A program made the translations under genes and the position numbers. From positions 266,532,070 through 266,596,069 of the forward strand of contig NC_134397.1 in NCBI RefSeq assembly GCF_050003625.1: a stretch of 64,000 nt of DNA. The letters run 5' to 3'. This document shows, in pieces, positions 35,427-46,548 of this stretch. The stretch's first letter is position 1. Every line of letters starts with the position of its first letter. Under the pieces are notes generated by a model. That model made no database searches. It had not been told where the DNA came from and saw only the letters and a list, made by a program, of their open reading frames with translations. The stretch comes from Haematobia irritans (lineage: Eukaryota; Arthropoda; Insecta; Diptera; Muscidae).

Positions 35427-37041
35427 TATAGTGCATACGTATTCTTGATCAAGGAGAAATTTTAATATGAAACTACTATGTCCGCCAGTCTGTTTGGCAA
35501 TCTGTTTCCATGTTTCGATATAGCCTCTATATAAACGGCCAAATCTGTTGGCTTTTTGAGCATATAGACGTAGCTATTTATACCCTAAACCACATAGTGG
35601 TCAGGGTATAATAAGTTTGATCGGCCAAAAAATGTGCCCACCAGAAATATTGATTTTAGACCCCATAAAATATATACCGATCGACTCAGAATCACCTCTT
35701 GAGTCGATCTAGCGCTTGGTGTCCGTCCGTCCGTCCGTCTGTCCATGTATTTGTTGTTCACAGGATTCCTGTCGAAATTATTAACCGATTTGGATGAAAT
35801 TTGGTACAGAGTGTTTTTTGGTCACAAGGACGAACGCTATTGAATTTGGAAGAAATCGGATCAAATTTAGATATAGCTCCCATATATATGTATCGCCCGA
35901 TTTCGACAAATGGAGTCACGTTGCGCTTTTTTTACAAACCGATCGTCATCAAATTTTGCACATAGTAAACTTTTTCATCACCCTCTAAGTCTGCAAAATT
36001 TCATCGAAATAGGTTCAGATTTATTTATAGCTCCCATATATATGTATCACCCGATTTTCCCACATTTGGCCATAAAAACCTTATTTATTACGCGATCTTA
36101 CTCAAACATGGCTTACTCTAATCTTTTGTGGTACTGACAATATGTGCCAAAAATAATCGAAATCGGTTCAGATTTAGATATAGCTTCCATATATATGTAT
36201 CGCCCGATTTTGCCAAATTTGGCCGTAAAACCCTTATTTATCAACCGATAGTACTCAAAGTTGGCTAAATATAATCTTCTACACCTCTAACTGTATGTGC
36301 GTAATTTCATCGAAATCGGTTCAGATTTAGATATAGCTCCCATATATATGTATCGCCCAATTTGGTCAAATTTGTCCGTAAAAACCTTATTTATCAACCG
36401 ATCGTACTCAAAGTTGGTTAAATGTAATCTTCTATAGCACTAACTGTATGTGCAAAATTTCATCGAAATCGGTTCAAATTTAGATATAGCTCCCATATAT
36501 ATCTATCGCCAAATTTTGAAAAATTTGGTTCAGATTTAGATATAGCTCCCATATATATGTATCGCCCGATTTGGTCAAATTTGGCCGTAAAACCCTTATT
36601 TATCAACCGATCGTACTCAAAGTTGGCTAAATGTAATCTTCTATAGCACTAACTGTCAAATTTAGATATAGCTCCCATATATATGTATCGCCAAATTTTG
36701 AAAAATTTGCCCCTAATAACCGTATTTTTGACCATAGACGCCTCATTTATTAACTGATCGTACTCAAATTTTACACAAAGTGACCTTCTGTGGTATAAAT
36801 CATACCTGCAAAATATTATGCAAATTGGTTCAGATTTAGATATAGGTCCCATATATATGCATTGCTCGATTTTGTTATATTTGGCCATAATACTCTTATT
36901 TATTAACCTATGTTATTCAAATTTCAAATTTTGATGTACTAGCTGTTCGTATTTAGACTAACATGTAGCTCTTACATAAATCTATTGCCCTATTTGCAGA
37001 AATTTGGATTTATTACCCACAAATAATTGACCGATTTGCTC

Positions 37042-37186
37042 TTTTTATACCCTTCACCACTACTGTGGTACAGGGTATAATAAGTTTGTGCATTTGTATG
37101 TAACACCAAGAAGGAAAAGTCTGAGACCCATCGTTTAGTATACCGATCGTCTTAGAATTAAATTCTGAGTCGATTTAGCGATGTCC

Positions 37187-37228
<42 letters not shown>

Positions 37229-38875
37229 TGATGTATTTTTGTGTGCAAAGTACAGCTCGCAGTTTTAGTCCGATTGTCCTAAAATTTTGTATAGGGTCCT
37301 GTTTCGGCTCAAAGACGATCCCTATTGATTTTGGAAAATATCGGTTCAGATTTAGATATAGCTGCCATATATATTTTTCACCGATCTGGTCATAACTGGC
37401 GTGTATATCAACCGATCTTCCTCAAATTCCGTACATCCGAATATTTTATGAGTCTCGAAAAACTTGCAAAATATCAGCCAAATCGGTACAGATTTAGATA
37501 TAGCTCCCATATATAGCTTTCGCCCGATTTACACTCATTTGCCCGCAGAGGCCAATTTTTTGCTCCGATTTAGTTGAAATTTTGCACAGGGAGTAGAATT
37601 AGCATTGTAGCTATGCGTGTCAAATTTGGTTGAAATCGGTTCAGATTTAGATATAGCTCCCGTATATAGCTTTCGCCCGATTTACACTCAAATGACCACA
37701 GAGGCCAATTTTTTGCTCCGATTTAGTTGAAATTTTGCACAGGGAGTATAACTAGCATTGTAGCTATGTGCGCCAAATTTGGTTGAAATCGGTTCAGATT
37801 TAGATATATCTCCCATATATAGCTTTCGCCCGATTTACACTCATATGACCACAGAGGCCAATTTTTTGCTCCGATTTAGTTGAAATTTTGCATAGGGAGT
37901 AGAATTAGCATTGTAGCCATGCGTGTCAAATTTGGTTGAAATCGGTTCAGATTTAGATACAGCTCCCATATATAGCTTTCGCCCGATTTACACTCAAATG
38001 ACCACAGAGGCCAATTTTTTGCTCCGATTTAGTTGAAATTTTGCACAGGGAGTATAATTAGCATTGTAGCTATGCGTGTCAAATTTGGTTGAAATCGGTT
38101 CAGATTTAGATATAGCTCCCGTATATAGCTTTCGCCCGATTTACACTCAAATGACCACAGAGGCCAATTTTTTGCTCCGATTTAGTTGAAATTTTGCACA
38201 GGGAGTAGAATTAGCATTGTAGATATGCGTGCCAAATTTGGTTGAAATCGATTCAGATTTAGATATATCTCCCATATATAGCTTTCGCCCGATTTACACT
38301 CATATGACCGTAGAGGCCAATTTTTAACTCCGATTTAGTTGAAATTTTACACAGGGAGTAGAATTAGCATTGTAGCTATGCGTGCCAAATTTGGTTGAAA
38401 TCGGTTCAGATTTAGATATAGCTCCCATATATATGTTTTTCTGATTTCGACATAAATGGTCAAAATACCAACATTTTCCTTGTAAAATCGCAACTGCTTA
38501 GTCGAAAAGTTGTAAAAATGACTCTAATTTTCCTAAACTTCTAATGCATATATATCGAGCGATAAATCATAAATAAACTTTTGCGAAGTTTTCTTAAAAT
38601 TGCTCCAGATTTAAATGTTTCCCATATTTTTTTACTAACATTGTGTTCCGCCCTAGTGCATTAGCCGACTTAAATTTTGGGTCTATAGATTTTGTAGAAA
38701 TCTTTCAAATTCTGTCCAGATCGAGTGATATTTGTATGTATTAGGGACAAACCTTTATATATAGCCCCCAACACATTTAACGGATGTGATATGGTATCGA
38801 AAATTTAGATCTACAAAGTGGTGCAGGGTATAATACAGTCGGCCCCGCCCGACTTTAGACTTTCTTTACTTGTTT
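37042..38875 (-). repeat. P153-C element, minus orientation, inner complete copy
   Basis: It runs from TTTTTATACCCTTCACCACT to GTCGGCCCCGCCCGACTTTA then TTTACTTGTTT. CTCCC landmarks lie at 37504, 37657, 37810, 37963, 38116, 38269 and 38422, each exactly 153 bp after the last. Modules here are very similar to one another, suggesting recent amplification or homogenisation. A long GTCY tract lies at 37183-37229. Confidence 0.88.
37183..37229. repeat. GTCY proto-microsatellite in P153-C
   Basis: GTCC followed by about ten GTCT repeats, at the conserved subterminal position. It is the longest such tract in the window. Confidence 0.9.
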
Positions 38876-40384
38876 AATAATGGAATCAATATTAGTGGCA
38901 TACTAACTCTTTTGGTGCAAAATAAACTACAGCTCCTAATATTAGACATTTCTGCTCAGATTGTGACAAGCCACCCATAAACATGTATCCCTCTTTATAT
39001 TCTCCAAAACCTATACCAATGATACCCCACAAATGCTTATGTTTACTAATTCAGTAGGGGGTGGTTTAGGGTATAATATAGTCGGCCCCGCCCGACTTTC
39101 TACTTTACTCACTTGTTTTATCTTCACGATCTTGATGAAATTGGAAATTTAGAGGTATGTTCGGTCCATAAAGAGCTGCGCCACATTTGGTATATATCTG
39201 TCTATTCTTGAAGGCATGGAATACGAAATAATCATCCGATTTGATTGATTTATTTTAGATTTCACAGTCGCATGTCTTTGAAGCAATGCACATTTTCCTT
39301 AAAGTAAAAAAGAAACCTTTTTGAGTTAAAGAAATCGTCCTTAAATTAACAGAAATATAGAATATTTAGTTTTAAGATAAAAACGCTTTAAATATATGAT
39401 AAGACTTATTTTGAGGATTTTGTATCCTTGGTCCAAAGGTTTTTTTTGGAATTTTTAAAAAAATGTGTACTTAAAACATGTTTACAAAAAGAGAATGAAC
39501 ATTCAATAAATGCACCCAGAAAAAAGTGACCACTTCTTTAAATTAAAATGAACTCATTGTTAAGAAAGTTGAACTTCGTATAGCGCCAAAGACATTTTTA
39601 TTTGTTTGAACGATGTGATTTTCGTAGAAATTAGGTAGAATGCATTCCATATATTAGTTAACATTTTCCTATATTTATGTACCCTTATACTACAGAATGA
39701 AAAAATTTAACTGAATTGAATTCACACATATATGGAATGATTTTATTGAACTTTTTTCATTCATTTGGACTAATCTTACATATTTGTGGTAAACCTTTTA
39801 CTTCAAAATTAGAACTGCTTACCTTCGTTTGTAAATACAGTTTTATTTATTTATATAGGCATTTTTTCTTCAATAAAAGACATGTTTTATTAATATATTA
39901 AATATATTTATTAAGAATTAACAACATCGACTGGCCTTGAAATATTAGTTTATTATTCCACTATTTCCAATTTCCATGTAAAGTTACCAACTGTAAAACG
40001 TAATGCTTTTCTTCTTCTTGTTCCGCTGCGTAGCGATTTTGTCCTCCTTTTACAATTTCAATACCAATACAAATATAAAAAAATCATAAACCAATTTTTT
40101 CACTAAAGGTTAGCGTCACTGTATGAATGTTATCTGATAATTGAAGATTCCAAAATGAAGACGAATGAAGGGGTTGTTATTCTGTTGCTGTTTTCTTTCT
40201 TTATCACGAACATTGATAGACTTATTGTTTGTTATTTATGTTCAATAATTTTGAAAAACCGAAAAATTTTCTCACTAATTTAATATAACAAATATTTTAT
40301 TTGTTATTTATTATATTATATTACTATATTATTTTTTTTTAACAATCTCTCCGTATACCATAACAGCGCGATTCCAAATAAATA

Positions 40385-41554
40385 ACAAGTAAGGAAAGTC
40401 TAAAGTCGGGCGGGGCCGACTATATTATACCCTGCACCACTTTGTAGATCTAAATTTTCGATACCATATCACATCCGTCAAATGTGTTGGGGCTATATAT
40501 AAAGGTTTGTCCCAAATACATACATTTAAATATCACGCGATCTGGACAGAATTTGATAGACTTCTACAAAATCTATAGACTCAAAATTTAAGTCGGCTAA
40601 TGCACTAAATATGGGAAACATTTAAATCTGGAGCAATTTTAAGAAAACTTCGCAAAAGTTTATTTATGATTTATCGCTCGATATATATATGCATTAGAAG
40701 TTTAGGAAAATTAGAGTCATTTTTACAACTTTTCGACTAAGCAGTGGCGATTTTACAAGGAAAATGTTGGTATTTTGACCATTTTTGTCGAAATCAGAAA
40801 ATCATATATATGGGAGCTATATCTAAATCTGAACCGATTTCAACCAAATTTGGCACGCATAGCTACAATGCTAATTCTACTCCTTGTGTAAAATTTCAAC
40901 TAAATCGGAGTTAAAAATTGGCCTCTACGGTCATATGAGTGTAAATCGGGCGAAAGCTATATATGGGAGATATATCTAAATCTGAACCGATTTCAACCAA
41001 ATTTGGCACGCATAGCTACAATGCTAATTATACTCCCTGTGCAAAATTTCAACTAAATCGGAGCAAAAAATTGGCCTCTGTGGTCATTTGAGTGTAAATC
41101 GGGCGAAAGCTATATATGGGAGCTATATCTAAATCTGAACCGATTTCAACCAAATTTGACACGCATAACTACAATGCTAATTCTACTCCCTGTGCAAAAT
41201 TTCAACTAAATCGGAGCAAAAAATTGGCCTCTGTGGGCAAATGAGTGTAAATCGGGCGAAAGCTATATATGGGAGCTATATCTAAATCTGAACCGATTTG
41301 GCTGATATTTTGCAAGTTTTTCGAGACTCATAAAATATTCGGATGTACGGAAGTTGAGGAAAATCGGTTGATATACACGCCAATTATGACCAGATCGGTG
41401 AAAAATATATATGTCAGCTATATATAAATCTGAACCGATTTTTTCCAAAATCAATAGGGATCGTATTTGAGCCGAAACAGGACCCTATACCAAATTTTAG
41501 GACAATCGGACTAAAACTGCGAGCTGTACTTTGCACACAAAAATACATCAACGG

Positions 41555-41589
<35 letters not shown>

Positions 41590-41732
41590 GACATCGCTAA
41601 ATCGAGTCAGAATTTAATTCTAATACGATCGGTATACTAAACGATGGGTCTCAGACTTTTCCTTCTTGGCGTTACATACAAATGCACAAACTTATTATAC
41701 CCTGTACCACAGTAGTGATGAAGGGTATAAAA
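40385..41732 (+). repeat. P153-C element, complete, about 1350 bp
   Basis: It starts ACAAGTAAGGAAAGTCTAAA with the palindrome GTCGGGCGGGGCCGAC. Modules are at 40951, 41104 and 41257 (CGAAAGC landmarks, exactly 153 bp). A GACR tract is at 41552-41592, and the end is GATGAAGGGTATAA. The uninterrupted counterpart is near 21340-21360 (reverse strand), which fixes both boundaries within a few bases. Confidence 0.88.
41552..41592. repeat. GACR proto-microsatellite in P153-C
   Basis: GGACAGAC followed by eight GACA-type repeats, reverse-complement form of the GTCY tracts, in the conserved place near the right end. Confidence 0.88.
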
Positions 41733-42268
41733 AAACAACCCACGCGCAAACATATCGATTACATCGATGACAGGTATCAATTACAGAAAGATAAAAGAAA
41801 AATGTAGGAAAATATTTTTTTTATGTCAAGTGTTATTCGTATGTATGATAAGCTTTCTATAATAAACGAAGTCAGTGTTATCGTTTTATAAGAAATTTTA
41901 CTAAATTTTACGAAACTTGGTTTTAGTTCGGTATTTGTTTATTTTTACGAATGTTTTGTTATCAGTGAAGTAAATTTTTATACCCAGCGAAGAAAACAGT
42001 ATTAGAAAAATTTCATGTCTTATTCTAGTTAATGAACTATGCCTAACTGCTTTCAGTTTAGGATTTTATTACTGAAACAAGTAAATTTTATTATTTCACA
42101 CAAAACTGTAACTTAATGGAAATAAAATGGCTAAAGTAAATTGATAAACATTTTTTCCTTTAGTTTCGAAGGCACTTTTTTCTGGGTGTGAGATCTGTTT
42201 CTTAATTTTGATCCCATTGATCCTAGATATAAAGCTAGAAATGTCCCTAAAAAATGTCCTTATTTTAA

Positions 42269-42776
42269 CCCTTTCACTACCGATGTCCACTTAGAAGGAC
42301 ATTCGAAAAAGACACAAAATTCTATTTTCCCACTTAATTTCGATTTATTTCTCGATGTTATTTTAAAGTAGAGGCTTTAATATAAATAAGCTATAAATAT
42401 TTTCCATATTGGTGAGCACTAAAACACATTTTTATAAACTTCTTTAACAAGGAACGAAAAATACGAAAATTTTTTCTACTGTATGTTTCTAGTAAATGGA
42501 CATTCATACAAAAACTATAGCTGATACAGTTTCGGGTTCTTTTTTGTATTTTTGCTCACACTTTAAAAGATATTATAGGCCAAATAGCGCTTATTTTCGT
42601 AAGGCCATTTGGTCACAATTCAAAAATCAAATTTTCAGAACAAGCTCATACATCTCTTGAAGTAATTGAGGTAGGTTCTCAAAATGACAATTTTTGTTCT
42701 ACATGCTGTTAGTACAAGTAAAAACAGAAGAAAAATTGAAGTTTTTAACATTAGGTTTATTTCGGTAGTGAAAGGG
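42269..42776. mobile_element. piggyBac-like MITE (508 bp)
   Basis: The ends are CCCTTTCACTACCG and its exact inverse CGGTAGTGAAAGGG. TTAA is duplicated at 42265-42268 and 42777-42780. MITE-663 copies 1 and 2 read GGCTTCTTTAATATAAAG and GGTTCTTTAAAATAAGG here, with one TTAA in copy 2, so the empty site is known. TTAA target and CCC...GGG termini are piggyBac features. A subterminal TGTCC...GGACA inverted pair lies at 42284-42301. There is no transposase. Confidence 0.88.
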
Positions 42777-42867
42777 TTAAAGAAGCCACATCTTTGGATC
42801 GGAATCAATATCTAAATCCCTAAGGGAAGGTCAAAATCATTGGATCCAAGTAAACATTTTTTGAGTG

Positions 42868-44125
42868 TAGGACACAAATTTTTATTCATTCGATTTTTTA
42901 GCTTTTTTTCTTCATGTGCTATTAAAATAGAAATTAGGCTAAGTTCCAAGCAAAAAACGTCTTTAAAATAAAGTTTTGAAAAACAACTTCTGTTTTCTTT
43001 TATAGCCAAGATGCAAAAAGTTTACAAGTTTAAGAAAGACAGTTTCATTAATTTAGACAAATTTTCCAAGTTGAATTTAGTCCAACAAAATTTTCCTTCA
43101 TGGAGGGTTAGCCATTTTTGAATCGAAACACTTAGTTATAAGGTCAAAACGACTTCATTGAAAAATTTATCGACTTTTGGACAAGGAAAAAACTTTATAC
43201 CAGAGAAATGTGTCTTCTAAGCTAAGCAAAGTTTGCAATCCTATTTTAAGGACATCAAATCTTTGGCCTCACGACAATATTTTTTCAATATACTTTTTTG
43301 TCATATTATTTCTATTTAATTGTATCGGCGGTAATTCAATAAAACTATTCAAAAATTACTTGATATCATAAAAATTACCATTTTAGAAAGTATTAAAAAA
43401 TTTTTTTAATTCATTTTGAATTTTTATTTTACCAAAAAATAAACTCTTTCAAGTTCATAATTCCATTTATTTGAATGAACTGAAGTCATTCAACAATTTT
43501 GCTACATTTACAGCCAATTTCACTTTTGACCCGTGAATGGCTGAAGACATACAAAAGAAATTCAAACCATTTTATGCTTTAGCCATGTTGTTCAGAATCC
43601 ATAAAAGGTTGCCAATTATTTACCAAAGCAAAAAAAGATATGAAGGGTTAAATGCTCGTACTTTATTTATGAAAAAGAATCCGTTCGCCCACAGTAACTT
43701 TTTCAAATTCGATTATGGACAAGGACTTCTCTCCATTTCGCTTGAAAAGTGTTGGGGTTCATTACGAATTCTGCCAACACTCGAAAAGATAGATAGAGAG
43801 AGAAAAGAACCCGAAAGCAACATTATGAATAATTTTCGGAATTAGTTAAATAAAGTTAGAGTGTCATTATCGAAAAAGGACGAACGGAAATCAATGAACA
43901 CACAACAGTCAGTCTTATGAAGAGGTTTTGCATAATTTGTTAATATTTTATGAGGCTTCAAAGCCCTGTGTTTCAAGATTCAATTTATGGTTCAATTATG
44001 AATTGTTAATGAGCCGCCTCTACCATGAAATTTTGGTGACAATAATTCAATGAAACTTAAAAAAAGAATTCATATTAAATTTTCATTTATGCATTAATGA
44101 TGATAAAATACAAGCTAATTGTTTC
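42868..44125. other. No recognisable gene; one unidentified 102-codon frame
   Basis: The frame 43537-43845 (MAEDIQKKFK...) is open on the + strand in otherwise non-repetitive sequence. I recognise no domain, signal peptide or membrane segment, and there is no clear splice or promoter context. It could be an exon but more likely is chance. Confidence 0.35.
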
Positions 44126-44576
44126 TTTTTATACCCACCACCATAGAATGGCGGTGGGGATATAAAAAGTTTATCATTCCGTTTGTAACACATCGAAATA
44201 TCGATTTCCGACTATATAAAGTATATATATTCTTGATCAGGGAGAAATTGTAAGGCGATATAAGCATGTCGGTCTGGCCGGCTGTCTGTCTGTCTGTTGT
44301 AAGCACGCTACAGTCTTCAATAATTGCGCCATCGTCCTGAAATTTGGCACAGATTCGTCTTTTGTCTGCACTCAGGCCAAGTTCGAAGATGGTTCTAGAA
44401 ACCGTAGTTTTTATCCGATTTGTCTGAAATTGGAAACCTAGAGCTATTCTAGAACCACAAATAGGTGTGTATGGGTCCATGTTTTGATTTAGCCGCCATA
44501 TAGACCGATCTCCCGATTTTACATCTTGGGTTTCTAGAAATCGTAGTTTTTACTCGATTTGTCTGGAAATCTATAG
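44126..44576 (-). repeat. P153-B fragment, minus orientation
   Basis: The right-end block (TTTTATACCCACCACCATAG, GTTTGTAACACATCGAAATA, TTCTTGATCAGGGAGAAATT) and about one module are present. It then stops at a SINE fragment. Confidence 0.75.
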
Positions 44577-44655
44577 GTAGGTTAGGTCAGGTTAGGATAG
44601 GTGGCAGCCCGATGTATCAGGCTCACTCAGACTATTCAGTCCATTGTGGTACCAC
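44577..44655 (-). mobile_element. SINE 3' fragment
   Basis: The reverse strand carries the same body and CCTAA-type tail as the SINE at 7357-7709: the plus strand shows GGTTAGGTCAGGTTAGGATA, then AGCCCGATGTATCAGGCTCA. The tRNA-like head is missing. Confidence 0.75.
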
Positions 44656-45022
44656 AATGGTGCAAAATTCCAAGCAAATCAGGGTAAAACTCTGGCTTCT
44701 GGGGTCATATAAGTCCATATCGGGCGAAAGATATATATGGTAGCTGAACCGATTTCTTCCAAAATCAATAGTGTTCTATTCCGACCCCAAACAGGAACTT
44801 GTGTCAAATTTTAAGTCGATTGGACTAAAACTCCGAACTACAATTTGATCCCAAAAATGACAGACGGACGGACAGACAGACATGGCTAGATCGACTCAGG
44901 GACCCACCCTGAGCATTATTGCCAAAGACACCATGTGTTTATCTCATCTCCTTCTGGGTGTTGCAAATATATGCACTAACTTATAAATACCCTGTTCCAC
45001 GGTGTGGCGCACGGTATAATTA
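44656..45022 (+). repeat. P153-C right-end fragment
   Basis: It is collinear with 2530-2901, including CGGGCGAAAGATATATATGG, a GACGGACGGACAGACAGACA tract near 44862 and CCCTGTTCCACGGTGTGGCG. The end has CACGGTATAATT in place of the usual GGGTATAAAA. Confidence 0.75.
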
Positions 45023-46311
45023 TTTTTGCGAAACCCTTTAATCCACGAAATTTGAAAAGAAAAATTTAAAACTATAGAAAAAGTAATTTTAAATGGAATT
45101 TTTCCATATTATTTTTTCAGTTAATCTATGGCCTTATCCACTTTAGACAGGTTCAGATGCTTAAATGTTGCGTTATAATTTCATAAAGTGAGTGTATGTC
45201 AATGGTCTGAGAGCGAACGAAGCACGTAGATAAAGTTTAATGAAAATATTCATCCTAAAAGTGTTCTTTTTTTTTGATAGGGCCAAAAATAAAATTAAGG
45301 CGAGTAGGCGAGTGAAGTATTTAACCCGAAACAAGAGAATAAAAAAAGATTACCTAACCACCTGGCACTTTACCGCCACCTATGTCATACACCACACTCA
45401 TATACACACGCGCGCTCACTTCCGTCATCAACAGAAAATAATTCACTTAACGATGATAAGGGTCCTTTGCCAGGCAGGCAAAAATTCCCATGAAACACAA
45501 GCCAAGTAAAACGCTGCTGAACACTAGAACACATGAACACAAAACCCAAAAAAAGATAGATTCAAGCATGGATGAACGGACCTAGAGAGATGTTCGCATA
45601 TGAGTATCTTCTAGCCATACATAACCACATATTCGTATGGATGTTTGTCTGTCCCTATGCTTTTTCATCGACTAGGACTCTGTTGTGGTATTGTAGTTGT
45701 TGTTGAGTATCATTAAAATCCTGTTGAGCTAAAGACCCAAAAAGCACAAAAAGATACAAAAATCTGAAACAGTTCCTGCTGATGTCGTTGTCTTCGTCGT
45801 TTTAACTCCATAGTATCCATGTATCCATCCATCAATCTATTTCAGTTATTCGTATTACCAAGAGCCCATAAAAGCGTCAATAATAATCCTGTCTGTATTG
45901 TTACTGCCGGGTTGTCTGTGTTAGTTTTGTGTGTAGTAGTACCATTTTTCAATACTATTTGGGTTGATTCAAAAAAACCTACATATGCGTAATTTTAGTG
46001 ACTTTGGTGTGGATTATAGGTAGACCCTATAGGGTGGCAAAGTGGCCTTAAGTGAAGATGAAGGACTGAAGTCCGAGCTATCACGATATTTGTGAACGCA
46101 ACACAAACATGAGACCAATGAGTGTGAACATTTTTATGGAATACACATACAAAAAAATTATTCATTTCTTTTATGAATTGTGTACATAGAAATGTTCCTA
46201 TACTGAAATTCATAAAATGTATTACCAATTTTCATTAATCATTTTCATTTCATTAAAAAATAAATCACTGAGAATACACAGTGGTGATCTTCTCTCTCAA
46301 TGCGTTCTATC
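45023..46311. other. No gene seen; non-repetitive spacer
   Basis: The sequence has moderate complexity and no recognisable domain in any frame. The 89-residue frame at 45240-45509 starts in a T run and is basic, with no family match that I can see. A 20-base SINE-like scrap (GGTGATCTTCTCTCT) lies at 46284-46298. Confidence 0.4.
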
Positions 46312-46520
46312 AAATATTTTCAAAAGTTCGTAATTTTTCTAGAAGGGATTTAAATTTTTTCCGACAAAATTTGAGTAATTTGTACCATTTTATTTATTCT
46401 CGCCATGTTTTTAGCCTATTTGAAACAAAAAAAGTTGAAATTACCCATAAAAAACATGAAGAAAACGAATTATAAAAAATTGAGTTAAAAGCACTTCCTG
46501 TGTAGTTCACAAACCTTAAA
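46312..46520 (+). mobile_element. CCCAGC MITE fragment
   Basis: Collinear with about 53930-54125 of the complete copy: TTTTTCTAGAAGGGATTTAA, ACCATTTTATTTATTC, AACGAATTATAAAAAATTGA, CACTTCCTGTGTAG. Both termini are missing. Confidence 0.55.
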
Positions 46521-46548
46521 ATTAAAACACACGATTTATGCCTTAATA

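Larger units (their letters stand above)
35577..39118 (-). repeat. P153-C element, minus orientation, outer copy
   Basis: The start is TTATACCCTAAACCACATAG and the end GGTATAATATAGTCGGCCCC then CCCGACTTTC and ACTTGTTT. Modules with GCTCCCATATATATGTATCG fall at 35877, 36031, 36184, 36337 and 36490, about 153 bp apart. Beyond that the array is scrambled by partial duplications (56 bp and 126 bp). A GTCY tract is at 35721-35740. A second P153-C (37042-38875) is inserted in it. Confidence 0.82.
34152..39235 (-). repeat. P153-B element, minus orientation, deeply nested
   Basis: The order TATAATAAGTTTAGCATTCA, GTTTGTAACACATC, TTTCCGACTATATA, TTCTTGATCAAGGAGAAATT follows the inverted B copy at 13940. 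It is broken by a hAT MITE (34201-34725), MITE-663 (34755-35426) and P153-C (35577-39118). A family-B module relic (GAAATTGGAAATTTAGAGGT) reappears at 39137-39165. Confidence 0.72.
39513..42188 (-). mobile_element. 1.33-kb TIR element (CACCCAG type), copy 1
   Basis: The ends are CACCCAGAAAAAAGTG and CTTTTTTCTGGGTG, perfect 16-bp inverted repeats at their cores. The flanking dinucleotides are TG on both sides (CA on the other strand) rather than TA. Without the P153-C insertion it is about 1327 bp. The short frames in it (for example 39716-39901) have no recognisable domain. Confidence 0.8.
39271..42867 (-). mobile_element. CACTCA MITE-663, copy 3, interrupted and 3'-truncated
   Basis: The right end TTTTTTGAGTG (42867) is followed by TA. 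The reverse strand follows copy 1 through TCTAGCTTTATATCTAGGAT to ATCTCA, then is cut by the 1.33-kb element and resumes with CATTTATTGAATGTTCATTC. It fades out near 39271 (GCATGTCTTTGAAGC), so the far terminus is lost. It also holds the piggyBac-like MITE. Confidence 0.75.

Noticed and set aside
43537..43845. Novel 102-residue gene
   Set aside because: No domain or context; may be chance, noted in the spacer entry.
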